A DNA stretch of 49,592 bases from Flavobacterium hydatis (GTDB taxonomy: Bacteria; Bacteroidota; Bacteroidia; Flavobacteriales; Flavobacteriaceae): contig NZ_JPRM01000033.1 in assembly GCF_000737695.1 (NCBI RefSeq), positions 1 through 49,592 on the forward strand, given 5' to 3'. Numbering within the stretch: the first letter of the stretch is position 1; every line of letters starts with the position of its first letter. Below the pieces are notes generated by a model, which was not told where the DNA came from, made no database searches, and saw only the letters and a program-made list of their open reading frames with translations. A program made the position numbers and the translations under genes. Below, piece by piece: positions 35,249 through 43,945 of this stretch.

Positions 35249-35947
35249 ATGAGTAACGACATATTTGACAAAAAAACAGAATTTGAAATTTATTACGATC
35301 TTCAAAATAGTTTGCGTGAGAAAGTAATTATATATGATCAACTACCAGAGGTAATTCAATATATTGCCGGAGTTGATGTGGCATATAATGATATTAATGA
35401 CAATATGATAGGTGCTATTGTAGTTTTAAATGCAGAAACTCATGAAGTTGTTGAAAAAGCCTTTCATGAAATGGAAATAGCATTTCCATATGTTCCAGGT
35501 TTGTTTTCTTTTAGAGAGATCCCTTCTTTAATTGAAGCTTTTAAAAAACTTACTATAAAACCTGATTTAATTGTATGTGATGCTCAAGGAATAGCTCATC
35601 CAAAAGGAATTGGAATGGCAACTCATCTTGGAATAGAATTAAACATTCCAACAATTGGCTGTGCTAAAAAAAGATTAATAGGTAGCTACGATAAAAATTT
35701 GCTGGGACAAGAAAGAAAAAGTACACAAGATTTGATTTACAACAATATTTTGGTTGGTAAAGCATTACGAACACAGAATAATACCAATCCTATGTTTGTC
35801 TCAGTAGGGCATAAAATTTCTCTTGAAACTGCTATTGCTTGGGTATTAAAACTTACTCCACATTATAGACTTCCTGAAACCACACGACAAGCCGATTATT
35901 TAGTTAATTTTCTTTTAAAAAATAAAAACGCTTTCTTGTCAGAATAA
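35249..35947 (+). CDS. nfi: Endonuclease V (intact)
   Basis: A 232-residue protein with all catalytic residues in place: Asp43 (IAGVDVAYND), Glu90 (GLFSFREIPSLIEAFK), Asp111 (LIVCDAQGIAHPKGIGMATH) and the Lys-rich GCAKKRLIG strand. The family usually has DGQG; here it is DAQG. It repairs deaminated DNA by cleaving one phosphodiester bond 3' of inosine. It starts two bases after the stop of the paralogous inactive copy, so the two are translationally linked and arose by tandem duplication. Confidence 0.93.
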   Translation: MSNDIFDKKTEFEIYYDLQNSLREKVIIYDQLPEVIQYIAGVDVAYNDINDNMIGAIVVLNAETHEVVEKAFHEMEIAFPYVPGLFSFREIPSLIEAFKKLTIKPDLIVCDAQGIAHPKGIGMATHLGIELNIPTIGCAKKRLIGSYDKNLLGQERKSTQDLIYNNILVGKALRTQNNTNPMFVSVGHKISLETAIAWVLKLTPHYRLPETTRQADYLVNFLLKNKNAFLSE

Positions 35948-35995
35948 TGATATATTTACGATTCATTCATATTAACAAATTTCTCTTTTTCTTTT

Positions 35996-38356
35996 ATGAA
36001 AATATTTAAAATATTCATTTTATTAAGCATTGTCTTTTTACATCATGCACAGGCGCAGGTTTTTGTAAGTGCTTCAGCTACAGGTTTAGGAAATGGTAGT
36101 TCGTGGACTAATGCTTACACTAATTTGCAAAATGCAATTAACGCTGCAAAATCAGGACAAGAAATTTGGGTAAAAAGTGGTACATACTTTCCATCGCGAG
36201 ACAGAAATGGTACCATACCAACGAATCCTAGAGATGCAACATTTGTTCTTAAAGAAGGGATAAAATTATATGGCGGATTTGCAGGTGCAGAGACAAGCTT
36301 AAGCGAGAGAAATCCAGAAACAAATACTACTATTTTGAGTGGTGATATAGGTGTTAAAAATGACGAAACTGACAATATCTATACATTATTGTTATGTGTA
36401 GATTTGACTTCATCAAGTAGGCTAGATGGTTTTACAGTTACTAAAGCCAACAACAACAGGACTAGTGGAGCCATAACTATCGCAAGTTATATCGTGTATC
36501 ATAATACTGGCGGAGCAGGATGGATTTTATCATCTGATATTATAATTACCAATAATAAGTTTATTGGTAACAAATCAAATAGCAGTACTGGTGGGCTCTC
36601 CATTCTGTATGGTTCGAATCTAACATTTGCCAACAATGTATTTATGGGTAATGAGTCTGTAAACCAAGCTGGAGCGATTTATAGTAGTGGATCTTCTGTT
36701 TCCTTTGATAATTGTATTTTTTTACAAAATTTTGCAGGGCAGGGTGCTGCAGCATATATTGTTAACAACGGGGTATCTGGTTTTATTAGCAACTGTACGT
36801 TTACAGATAATAAATCAAAGGCAGATGGAGGAGCATTACTTTTTTATTCATCAGATCCTTTATTGAGAAATGAAATCAAGATTACCGATTCTAAATTCGA
36901 CAAGAATACATGTGTACCTGGCGGTGTTTTAAATGGTCTAATTACAATTTCAACCCGTGGAGGTGCTATTCACGCGGAACGTACTAACCTTAATATTGTA
37001 AGGTGTGATTTTACAAATCAAATAATTAATTCTCTGAGCTCCGGTGTCGCCATGGGTGGTGCCATAAGTTTAGGATATGATACCTCTACCAAAATTGATA
37101 AATGCAATTTTATTAACAATAGTATCATTCCTTCCAACAGAGGCAACTCTGGTAGTGGTGGTGCTATTTTTGCCTTATCTGATATAGAGATTAGTAATTG
37201 TATTTTTGCTGGCAACCATTCGGCAGGATCTTCAGGAGCTTTGTCTCTAACTTCTGTCCCTTCAACTAAGAATAGAATAGCTGTTTCAAACAGTGTATTC
37301 ACTCAAAATACGGCTGAACTTTATGCTGGTGCCATATCTTACGGAACTAATGCTTCTTCATATCCAGTTGGTTTTACAAATCTTACATTTCATGCAAACA
37401 AGGCTAAACTGCAAGGTGGAGCAATTTATTTGAACTGGGGAATTTCGGATGCACAACGAACTACACAGTTACAGAATTGTGTTTTTGAAGACAACTCAAT
37501 AAACGAAATTGCTTTTAGCCAAGCATCGCAATCTGCTTATCTTCTAGCTACAAACAACCGATATCACACCGAAAATTTTTCAGGATTACTTTTCAATGAT
37601 GCAACAAATCCGATTGGTAAGGATGGTATATGGAGAACGATTGATGACGGTTTGCGCATAAATGCATGCTCAATTGTTGCGGATGCTGGTACTAATGCAG
37701 CACTTATTCTACCAGGCACAAAGAATTTATGGACTCAAAATGATGTAGATATTGTAGGGAATAAAAGAGTAAAAGGAGAGAATGTAGATTTGGGCGCTTA
37801 TGAAAGTGATGCTAGCACCAAGCCTGAATTAACAAACTCATTGCCTGCTATTGTGGTAAACACTGGAGCGAAACAGATTGTAATTAATCTGGATGATTAT
37901 TTTTCGTCTACAGTAGGTAATAAAAACACTTACAGTATTACAAATGGAAATCCAGAATCAGGACTGTATCAAGCTATTATTACAGACAATATTCTCACGA
38001 TATCATTCCATGAAACTCTTAGTGGCTCAAGCCAAATAAACTTTTCAATTTTAAGTGCTTGCGGACTTAGCTCAAATGAAACGATCAGTGTGATTATAAC
38101 CCCAAGTTTATCAACTGAAGATGTAACTATGGATAGGTCTTTATTTTTATATCCAAACCCAGTTGAAAGTACACTAATGATTTCAGGAAGCACACCTATC
38201 GATTCTTATGAAATAATAAACATGCTAGGACAGACTATAAAAAAATCTTCTTTTGATTTAAGACAAGCTGATGTAAAGAATTTGACAACAGGAATATATT
38301 ACATTATAATTAATTCCGATAATAAAATTCATAAGTTTAAATTTTATAAAAAATAA
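35996..38356 (+). CDS. T9SS type A cargo with beta-helix/choice-of-anchor Q domain
   Basis: A 786-residue secreted protein. Signal peptide MKIFKIFILLSIVFLHHAQA; then VFVSASATGLGNGSSWTNAY and IWVKSGTYFPSRD, the start of a right-handed beta-helix with repeated N(C/V)xFxxN and GGAI motifs (residues about 130-490). DIVGNKRVKGENVDLGAYE is the choice-of-anchor Q signature, then a small beta domain. A type A sorting domain ends the protein (LFLYPNPVESTLMISG, SYEIINMLGQTI, LTTGIYYIIINS, HKFKFYKK). It is exported by the type IX system and attached to or released from the surface. A polysaccharide- or surface-binding role is plausible but not shown. Confidence 0.92.
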   Translation: MKIFKIFILLSIVFLHHAQAQVFVSASATGLGNGSSWTNAYTNLQNAINAAKSGQEIWVKSGTYFPSRDRNGTIPTNPRDATFVLKEGIKLYGGFAGAETSLSERNPETNTTILSGDIGVKNDETDNIYTLLLCVDLTSSSRLDGFTVTKANNNRTSGAITIASYIVYHNTGGAGWILSSDIIITNNKFIGNKSNSSTGGLSILYGSNLTFANNVFMGNESVNQAGAIYSSGSSVSFDNCIFLQNFAGQGAAAYIVNNGVSGFISNCTFTDNKSKADGGALLFYSSDPLLRNEIKITDSKFDKNTCVPGGVLNGLITISTRGGAIHAERTNLNIVRCDFTNQIINSLSSGVAMGGAISLGYDTSTKIDKCNFINNSIIPSNRGNSGSGGAIFALSDIEISNCIFAGNHSAGSSGALSLTSVPSTKNRIAVSNSVFTQNTAELYAGAISYGTNASSYPVGFTNLTFHANKAKLQGGAIYLNWGISDAQRTTQLQNCVFEDNSINEIAFSQASQSAYLLATNNRYHTENFSGLLFNDATNPIGKDGIWRTIDDGLRINACSIVADAGTNAALILPGTKNLWTQNDVDIVGNKRVKGENVDLGAYESDASTKPELTNSLPAIVVNTGAKQIVINLDDYFSSTVGNKNTYSITNGNPESGLYQAIITDNILTISFHETLSGSSQINFSILSACGLSSNETISVIITPSLSTEDVTMDRSLFLYPNPVESTLMISGSTPIDSYEIINMLGQTIKKSSFDLRQADVKNLTTGIYYIIINSDNKIHKFKFYKK

Positions 38357-38375
38357 ATAAGTTTTTTCGAATGAA

Positions 38376-38411
38376 AGAAGAGCTGAAAGAGTTAATTCTT
38401 TCAGCTCTTCT
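38376..38411. terminator. Strong hairpin terminator after beta-helix gene
   Basis: AGAAGAGCTGAAAGA and TCTTTCAGCTCTTCT form a perfect 15-bp stem with a GTTAAT loop, 20 bp after the stop codon. There is no long T-run, but the A/T-rich flanks are typical for this phylum. Confidence 0.8.
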
Positions 38412-38588
38412 AAATTTATAGGTGATCTTGAACTGTCTAATCAATTTCTAGAGGGGATATAAAATCAGAATACATATTTTTTACAAATGCAAAGGGTTTG
38501 TATGTAATTGTTTAGAAGTTAATTTATATTTCAGAAATATAAAATAAAAAAAATATTTTCAAACTATATTAATTTGATAGAATTTATA

Positions 38589-38596
38589 TATATTTG
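38589..38596 (+). promoter_or_regulatory. -7 promoter element for SAM riboswitch transcript
   Basis: TATATTTG matches TANNTTTG exactly and lies 26 bp before the first riboswitch helix. Transcription should start at about 38602-38605. The -33 box is not clear. Confidence 0.6.
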
Positions 38597-38621
38597 TGTC
38601 ACAGAAAATTTCTGTATGATA

Positions 38622-38717
38622 CTTATCCAGAAAGACTGAGGGAGTAGGCCCTGTGACGTCTTAGCAACCTGTTGCTTAATAAGGTGCTAAATCCTGCCGT
38701 TGTAACGGACAGATAAG
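38622..38717 (+). ncRNA. SAM-I-type riboswitch (S-box)
   Basis: The full consensus is visible. Helix P1 CTTATC (38622-38627) pairs with GATAAG at the 3' end. Then AGAAAGACTGAGGGAGTAGG, the GGCCCTGTGACG segment, TTAGCAACC, and AAGGTGCTAAATCC with the following CTGCC...GGACAGATAAG closing. It binds S-adenosylmethionine and controls the downstream operon. In this phylum many such switches act on translation or termination; I see no obvious intrinsic terminator between 38717 and the first gene. Confidence 0.93.
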
Positions 38718-38775
38718 AAAGATTTGCTCAAAATCTGAATAAGGTCATCATTGTTAAATTTATTTATTTTTTAAA

Positions 38776-38874
38776 ATGAAAACCAAACTATATCATTTGT
38801 ATACCAGTTATGAGCTTTTGAATTCAATCTTTGAAGAAAATAGTCTTGCTGGTTTACGAATGCAAAAACACTAA
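38776..38874 (+). CDS. 32-codon ORF downstream of SAM riboswitch
   Basis: An ATG-initiated small ORF (MKTKLYHLYTSYELLNSIFE, then ENSLAGLRMQKH) starts 58 bp after the riboswitch. It is preceded by an A-rich TTAAAATG start region like other genes here. It has a sensible amino acid mix and no membrane helix. It may be a leader peptide linked to the riboswitch or a short conserved protein; no family recognised. The nearby placement argues that the riboswitch gates its translation first. Confidence 0.5.
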   Translation: MKTKLYHLYTSYELLNSIFEENSLAGLRMQKH

Positions 38875-39023
38875 TTTCTCCAATACATCTTTATAAATAG
38901 CATTTACGAAAGCTCTTTTACAATAGCTTGAAGGAATTCTTTTGTTCAATATTAAACTAAACTAAAATGAAAAAAAACGAACTATTCGACAATGTCAAAT
39001 TTTTATTAAACAATCAAAATAAA

Positions 39024-40013
39024 ATGAAAAAAATACTATTAGGATTTGCCTTATTATTTGGAACAGCACAAACACAGGCACAAGAAAGTAATTTACAGCT
39101 TAAAGGAACTGTTATAGATACGGTTGCTCAATATGTTTATTTGCAGAAATTTCACAATAAAATGTTTACAACTATCGATTCCGCAAAAGTGAAGGAGGGA
39201 AGTTTCAGCTTTAAGACAAAAGTGAAAACACCTGAATTGTATGGATTGAGTGTAAACACAGAAGACTCTCCATTGTATGTTTTTCTTGAAAAAGGTCCAA
39301 TTAACGTAAAATTAAGTCCAAAGAAATATTATAGTACCTCTGTGGTTGAAGGTTCTGAATCTCAAAATTTATTTGAGTCGTATAGAAAATCGAAAGAGGT
39401 AGAAATAAGTACATTCATTACAGAAAACCCAAAATCTATAGTTCCAGCTTATGTATTATATAGAAACTGGTCTTACAGATTAACACCGGAACAAATAACT
39501 CAGAACATTGCTTTGCTTGATAAAAGCCAGCAAAACAGTACATATGTAAAAGAGTTAAAAGAACTGGTTACCGTTTTAGACGGTTTGTCGGTTGGTAAAA
39601 AAGTGCCTGATTTTACAGCTAATGATCCGCAAGGCAAATCAGTTCGTCTTTCTGAAAATTTAAAAGGCTATACTTTAGTTGATTTCTGGGCTTCATGGTG
39701 CGGACCATGCCGAAGAGAAAACCCAAATATCGTTGCAGCTTATAAAGAATTTCATGACAAAGGATTTAATATAGTAGGAGTTTCTTTGGATAAAAAGAAA
39801 GAAAATTGGATTAAAGGAATTCAGGATGATAATTTGACTTGGCTGCACGTTTCTGATTTACTTTTCTGGAATAGTGCTATTGCAAAATTATATGGAGTAA
39901 GAGCTATTCCGGGGAATTATTTAGTCGACTCAAAAGGAATAATCGTAGCAAAAAATCTTCACGGAGAAGAATTGCAGACTACTCTTAGATCGCTTTTAGG
40001 ACAAGCAAATTAA
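39024..40013 (+). CDS. TlpA-like thiol-disulfide oxidoreductase
   Basis: A 329-residue periplasmic protein from the ATG at 39024. I prefer this to the in-frame ATG at 38967 because MKKILLGFALLFGTAQTQA is a clear signal peptide. The N-terminal half resembles DUF4369 (LKGTVIDTVAQYVYLQKFHN). The C-terminal half is a thioredoxin/TlpA domain with VDFWASWCGPCRREN (CxxC) and a cis-Pro AIPGNYLVDSKG. It reduces disulfides or supports cytochrome c/thiol chemistry in the periplasm. It follows the SAM riboswitch and precedes the desulfurase-like gene by 37 bp, suggesting a sulfur-linked operon. Confidence 0.88.
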   Translation: MKKILLGFALLFGTAQTQAQESNLQLKGTVIDTVAQYVYLQKFHNKMFTTIDSAKVKEGSFSFKTKVKTPELYGLSVNTEDSPLYVFLEKGPINVKLSPKKYYSTSVVEGSESQNLFESYRKSKEVEISTFITENPKSIVPAYVLYRNWSYRLTPEQITQNIALLDKSQQNSTYVKELKELVTVLDGLSVGKKVPDFTANDPQGKSVRLSENLKGYTLVDFWASWCGPCRRENPNIVAAYKEFHDKGFNIVGVSLDKKKENWIKGIQDDNLTWLHVSDLLFWNSAIAKLYGVRAIPGNYLVDSKGIIVAKNLHGEELQTTLRSLLGQAN

Positions 40014-40050
40014 TCTTCGAAGATTCTAATAATAAATTTAGTTAATTAAA

Positions 40051-41535
40051 ATGAGAAAGGAAATGAATGTGATTGATATAACAACAGAACCAGTTGAACT
40101 GGAGTGCTACTTCTCAAAATTTAGAGAAAATACAATAGGAGTAAACCACTGCTTTGAATCAGTTTATGGAAAACAAAACCTGCTTTATGCAGATTGGGTT
40201 GCCAGTGGGAGATTATACGCTCCAATTGAGGATATTATGCTCCATAAAATCGGTCCAATGATTGCCAATACGCATTCACTTTCTAGTCAAACAGGTCAGA
40301 CTTCAACTCATGCTTATCAATATGCGAGAGATATAATTAAGAAGTCTGTAAACGCAAATGAATCTGATGTCTTGGTGACTACAGGAACTGGAATGACGGC
40401 GGCTTTGTCAAAATTACACCGCATTATGCGTTTACGAAAAGATTATGAAACTGATAAGCCAGTTATATTTATTACGCATATGGAACATCATTCCAATCAG
40501 GTTTCATGGTATGAAACAAATGCTGATGTTGTGATTTTGCCTCCAGACGTAAATAATTTGGTCGATTCCAATATTCTTTCTCAAGAAATTAAAAAATACG
40601 CTCACAGAAGCTTAAAAATAGGTTCTTTTACCGCCTGTTCAAATGTAACAGGAATTATTACACCTTATTATGAATTGGCAAAAATCATGCATCAAAATGG
40701 AGGACTTTGTTTTGTTGACTTTGCAGCTTCAGCGCCTTATGTCAAAATAGATATGCATCCGAAAGATCCAGAGCAGCAATTAGATGCTATTTTCTTTTCT
40801 CCTCATAAATTTCTAGGAGGACCGGGAACCTCTGGTGTTTTAGTATTTAATGAAAAATTATACAAAGCTGAATTTCCGGATAATCCAGGCGGTGGAAATG
40901 TAAAATGGACAAATCCTTTGGGCAGCTATTGTTATAGTCAGGCAATAGAAGTTAGAGAAGATGGTGGGACACCTGGTTTTCTGCAGGTAATAAGGACTGC
41001 TTTAGCTTTAGAATTAAAAGATAAAATGGGAATTCTAAATATTAAAAAAAGAGAAAAAGAACTGCTTACTGTTTGTTTTCTGAGGCTTCAAAAAATAAAG
41101 GGTTTGTCCATTTTAGGAGATTTAAAAACGGAAAGAATTGGTTGTATTTCTTTTGTAATCGAAGATATTCACTATAATTTAATCGTAAAGCTTTTAAATG
41201 ATCGTTTCGGGATTCAGGTTCGTGGTGGCTGGTCATGTGCAAGTACTTATGCGCATTATTTGTTTAATATAAACGAAAATAAATCAGCAACAATTACAAA
41301 CGAACTTTTAGAGAGAAACCAAACTAATAAACCAGGCTGGGTACGGTTGTCTCTGCATCCGATTATGATAAATGATGAACTTATGTTTATCTGTGACGCG
41401 ATAGAACAGGTGGCTTTACATTACAAGAAATGGCAAAAAGATTACGAATATAATTCCGTTACAAATGAATTTGAAATTCCCGAAATAAGGGAAACGATTG
41501 CTGATGAGGTAAATGAATGGTTTAAGTTAGATTAA
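40051..41535 (+). CDS. Class V aminotransferase / cysteine desulfurase-like enzyme
   Basis: A 494-residue PLP enzyme. Motifs are NLLYADWVASGRLYAPIE, ANTHSLSSQTGQTSTHAYQY, TTGTGMTAALSKLHRIMRL, MEHHSNQVSW, FVDFAASAPYVKIDM, the PLP Lys in FFSPHKFLGGPGTSG, and RGGWSCASTYAHYLF with a Cys in the position used by desulfurases. Class V enzymes of this shape mobilise sulfur from cysteine or split related C-S bonds; the exact substrate cannot be read here. It lies in the SAM-riboswitch operon, which supports a role in sulfur amino acid metabolism. It is longer than SufS (about 405-415 residues from memory), with an extended C-terminus. Confidence 0.87.
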   Translation: MRKEMNVIDITTEPVELECYFSKFRENTIGVNHCFESVYGKQNLLYADWVASGRLYAPIEDIMLHKIGPMIANTHSLSSQTGQTSTHAYQYARDIIKKSVNANESDVLVTTGTGMTAALSKLHRIMRLRKDYETDKPVIFITHMEHHSNQVSWYETNADVVILPPDVNNLVDSNILSQEIKKYAHRSLKIGSFTACSNVTGIITPYYELAKIMHQNGGLCFVDFAASAPYVKIDMHPKDPEQQLDAIFFSPHKFLGGPGTSGVLVFNEKLYKAEFPDNPGGGNVKWTNPLGSYCYSQAIEVREDGGTPGFLQVIRTALALELKDKMGILNIKKREKELLTVCFLRLQKIKGLSILGDLKTERIGCISFVIEDIHYNLIVKLLNDRFGIQVRGGWSCASTYAHYLFNINENKSATITNELLERNQTNKPGWVRLSLHPIMINDELMFICDAIEQVALHYKKWQKDYEYNSVTNEFEIPEIRETIADEVNEWFKLD

Positions 41536-41612
41536 ATCATGAAATGAATATTCGAAAAGTATTAAATCTGTCGATTTTTTTATAAATTACTTTATCTTCA
41601 GGACGAGACAAT

Positions 41613-42215
41613 TTAATTTTGTAAATCCTTTAAATTTAGTACATCTAAAACTTTTGGTGAAACTTTCAAATCAGATCGGAACTTTAAAACACCCTTTATG
41701 AAATGTCTTTTTAATTCTTTTCCATTGCGTATCGAAAAAGGAGTATTGAATATAATGGCTTTATATATTATTGTGTTCTTAGAGTTATCGAAATAATATA
41801 CACAAATATCATAACCTACATCTTCACCCTCTGATAAAACTACATCATAATTTTTCAGATCGTGATTTGGACATAAAGCTTCAAAAGTTAGTGATTCAAT
41901 AATTATTTCATCTTTATAATGGTGCAAACCACTTTGATCAACTATTACTTTGGTAATTTTGTTTTTTATGATACTAATTGTATCCTTTAATACGAAGTAT
42001 ACCAAAAAAGATAAAAGAATTACGCATATTACTATAGACGAAATTTTAAATTCAACAGATAATTTTCCAGATTCAATGATAATTATCTCTAAACTAATTA
42101 TTCCTAAAATAGCACTCACAAAAACAAATGTTGCAAAAAACTTTACTATAAAAGTTATTTTCTTTGATTTTAGTGATTCTATTTTTGAAAATTCATCATT
42201 CTGAAAATCCATCAT
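41613..42215 (-). CDS. Two-helix membrane protein, unknown function
   Basis: A 200-residue protein with two N-terminal membrane helices (residues about 20-48 and 55-78: FIVKFFATFVFVSAILGII and SSIVICVILLSFLVYFVL). A cytosolic domain follows (IIKNKITKVIVDQSGLHHY, then GYDICVYYFDNSKNTIIYKA, FSIRNGKELKRHFIKGVLKF) that looks PH-like. No family recognised. Convergent with the desulfurase-like gene and alone on its strand. Confidence 0.7.
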   Translation of the reverse strand: MMDFQNDEFSKIESLKSKKITFIVKFFATFVFVSAILGIISLEIIIIESGKLSVEFKISSIVICVILLSFLVYFVLKDTISIIKNKITKVIVDQSGLHHYKDEIIIESLTFEALCPNHDLKNYDVVLSEGEDVGYDICVYYFDNSKNTIIYKAIIFNTPFSIRNGKELKRHFIKGVLKFRSDLKVSPKVLDVLNLKDLQN

Positions 42216-42606
42216 TTTAGAAGTTAGAAATTAAAATGTTACAGGTACTGGAGTAAATTTAAGAAAGATAAATTTATTATTTGGATATTTCTTTCGGTAG
42301 CATAAATATACTATTGAAGAAAAAGAATAATTGCTTAACCAACATAAAGACTTTGTCAGACATAATAAGCAAAAATGAAACTACTTCTTAATTTCTTAAG
42401 GAATTGCTTGGTGGTTTCAATCATAAAAAGTCTTACGAATTACGGTTAGAGGTTAGAGTCTTGTTCCCGCTACTAATTGGAATCTTGTTGTACTTATATC
42501 TTCCTAGCGGGAAGCATTCAAATATCTAACCAAATTTTGGAAGATTATTATATGATTATTGCACATGCTTCTTAAGGTATAAGTTACAAATAACTTTAAA
42601 AAAATA
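42216..42606. other. Gap without recognised gene
   Basis: Between the membrane protein and the McrBC island. No coding ORF or repeat seen; this is probably the island boundary. Confidence 0.5.
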
Positions 42607-42640
42607 TTAAAGGAGACTATCCTAAAAGGAATGTCCCTTT
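42607..42640 (-). terminator. Imperfect terminator hairpin after mcrC
   Basis: On the minus strand AAAGGGAC...TCC pairs imperfectly with GGA...GTC-T-CCTTT across a short loop just after the mcrC stop, and a TTTAATATTTTTTT run follows. Bulges and mismatches make it moderate. Confidence 0.45.
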
Positions 42641-42643
42641 TAC

Positions 42644-43945
42644 TTATTCAATAATTGGTAAGTTTACCCCAATTTTATAAAAACAAACATACTTTCCAAT
42701 CTTATTTTCTTCTGCTTTTAACTTACTTAAATCATTATGCTGAGTCTCTAAATCAGGATAGATAACCAAACAATCTATATTTTTGCTATAATCTTCTATT
42801 TTGAACTCGTCATAGACTTTTTTTAATCTGGCATAACCACTAATTTGTCGAAAATCCTCTTTTTCAATACCTGACTTATATTTGTACTTAGGCTTGTATT
42901 TAGCATCAATAACCATTTGAATTTCTTCTGAGTTTAAAAGATAATCAATTTCATGGGCATTATTACAATTAAACTGAAATTTCACTTCCCCCTGATTTGG
43001 ATATTGTTTTTTTAACAGTCCCAAAACATAATACTCAAAAAGCTTACTCATATCAATCCAAAATGGAGGTGTCAAAATAGTCTGCTTTTCGACATTAGAA
43101 ATATTATAGCCAAAACGTTTTAAAATCAATTTTGCTAATCTAGTGGCTTCTGCGTATTCTTTATAAAAAGTATTATTTTTTGTATGCTTTATTTCATTCA
43201 GTTCTACTTTTTTGGAAATAGTTTCGAAAGCCGGAGTGATGTAGTTGAACAAATCTGATGCTAAATTCTTATGATTGATTTTGTCTAAAGTTGGTAAAAT
43301 TTTTTTCACGAAAACTAATGCTTTTTTTAGCAAACGATTTTCTAAACCATTTACTCCAAACTCATCATACTGGCAATAGGTGTGTAATTGTTTGTTTTTC
43401 AATATGTTTTGTTTCATGTTTTTACCCACTAAAATCTTTCCTTTTACTCTACTATTTAAATTATGTTCAACTTTGTAATATGATTTTTTTAATCCCTTAC
43501 GAACTATTGTTTTTAATAAATTTAAATATTGAATTACCAACAATGGAGTTAGTAAATCTTGGGTTTGTTTAATCTCTATTTCTGGTTTGTTCCATTTTAT
43601 TTCAAACAAATCATTTATTTCGTTTGAAGTTTCCATGTATTTTAAAGAAGAGAAAAGCATTTTTATATAATCGACTTCTATTAACTTTTCTTCTTCTTTA
43701 GTGCTCTTTGAATTTAGTTTAGGAGCAATATATATAGCTGATTTATCATCTAACCAATCTACACCAATGCAGTATGATGTGTTTAGGAAAAGCTGATTAT
43801 TTTTTGTATAAATATTAAAACATAAAATATTTCCTTTTGGTTTGGAAAAGTCATAGCTATACTTTTCATCTGACAAAAGTTGTTGATGTTCAATTTTTAA
43901 AGCATTATCGAAATGCTCCCAATATTCAAATAAATTAGTTGTCAA
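42644..43945 (-). CDS. mcrC: McrC family nuclease subunit
   Basis: A 433-residue protein of the McrC type: a divergent N-terminal domain, then a PD-(D/E)XK nuclease (HEIDYLLNSEEIQMVIDAKY at about residues 330-350, core D...DAK) and YKSGIEKEDFRQISGYARL. McrC binds and stimulates the McrB NTPase and makes the cut. It begins at TTG: the frame has a stop seven codons earlier and no ATG until about codon 94, and the TTG overlaps the mcrB end by 11 bases. That fits translational coupling. Confidence 0.9.
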   Translation of the reverse strand: MTTNLFEYWEHFDNALKIEHQQLLSDEKYSYDFSKPKGNILCFNIYTKNNQLFLNTSYCIGVDWLDDKSAIYIAPKLNSKSTKEEEKLIEVDYIKMLFSSLKYMETSNEINDLFEIKWNKPEIEIKQTQDLLTPLLVIQYLNLLKTIVRKGLKKSYYKVEHNLNSRVKGKILVGKNMKQNILKNKQLHTYCQYDEFGVNGLENRLLKKALVFVKKILPTLDKINHKNLASDLFNYITPAFETISKKVELNEIKHTKNNTFYKEYAEATRLAKLILKRFGYNISNVEKQTILTPPFWIDMSKLFEYYVLGLLKKQYPNQGEVKFQFNCNNAHEIDYLLNSEEIQMVIDAKYKPKYKYKSGIEKEDFRQISGYARLKKVYDEFKIEDYSKNIDCLVIYPDLETQHNDLSKLKAEENKIGKYVCFYKIGVNLPIIE

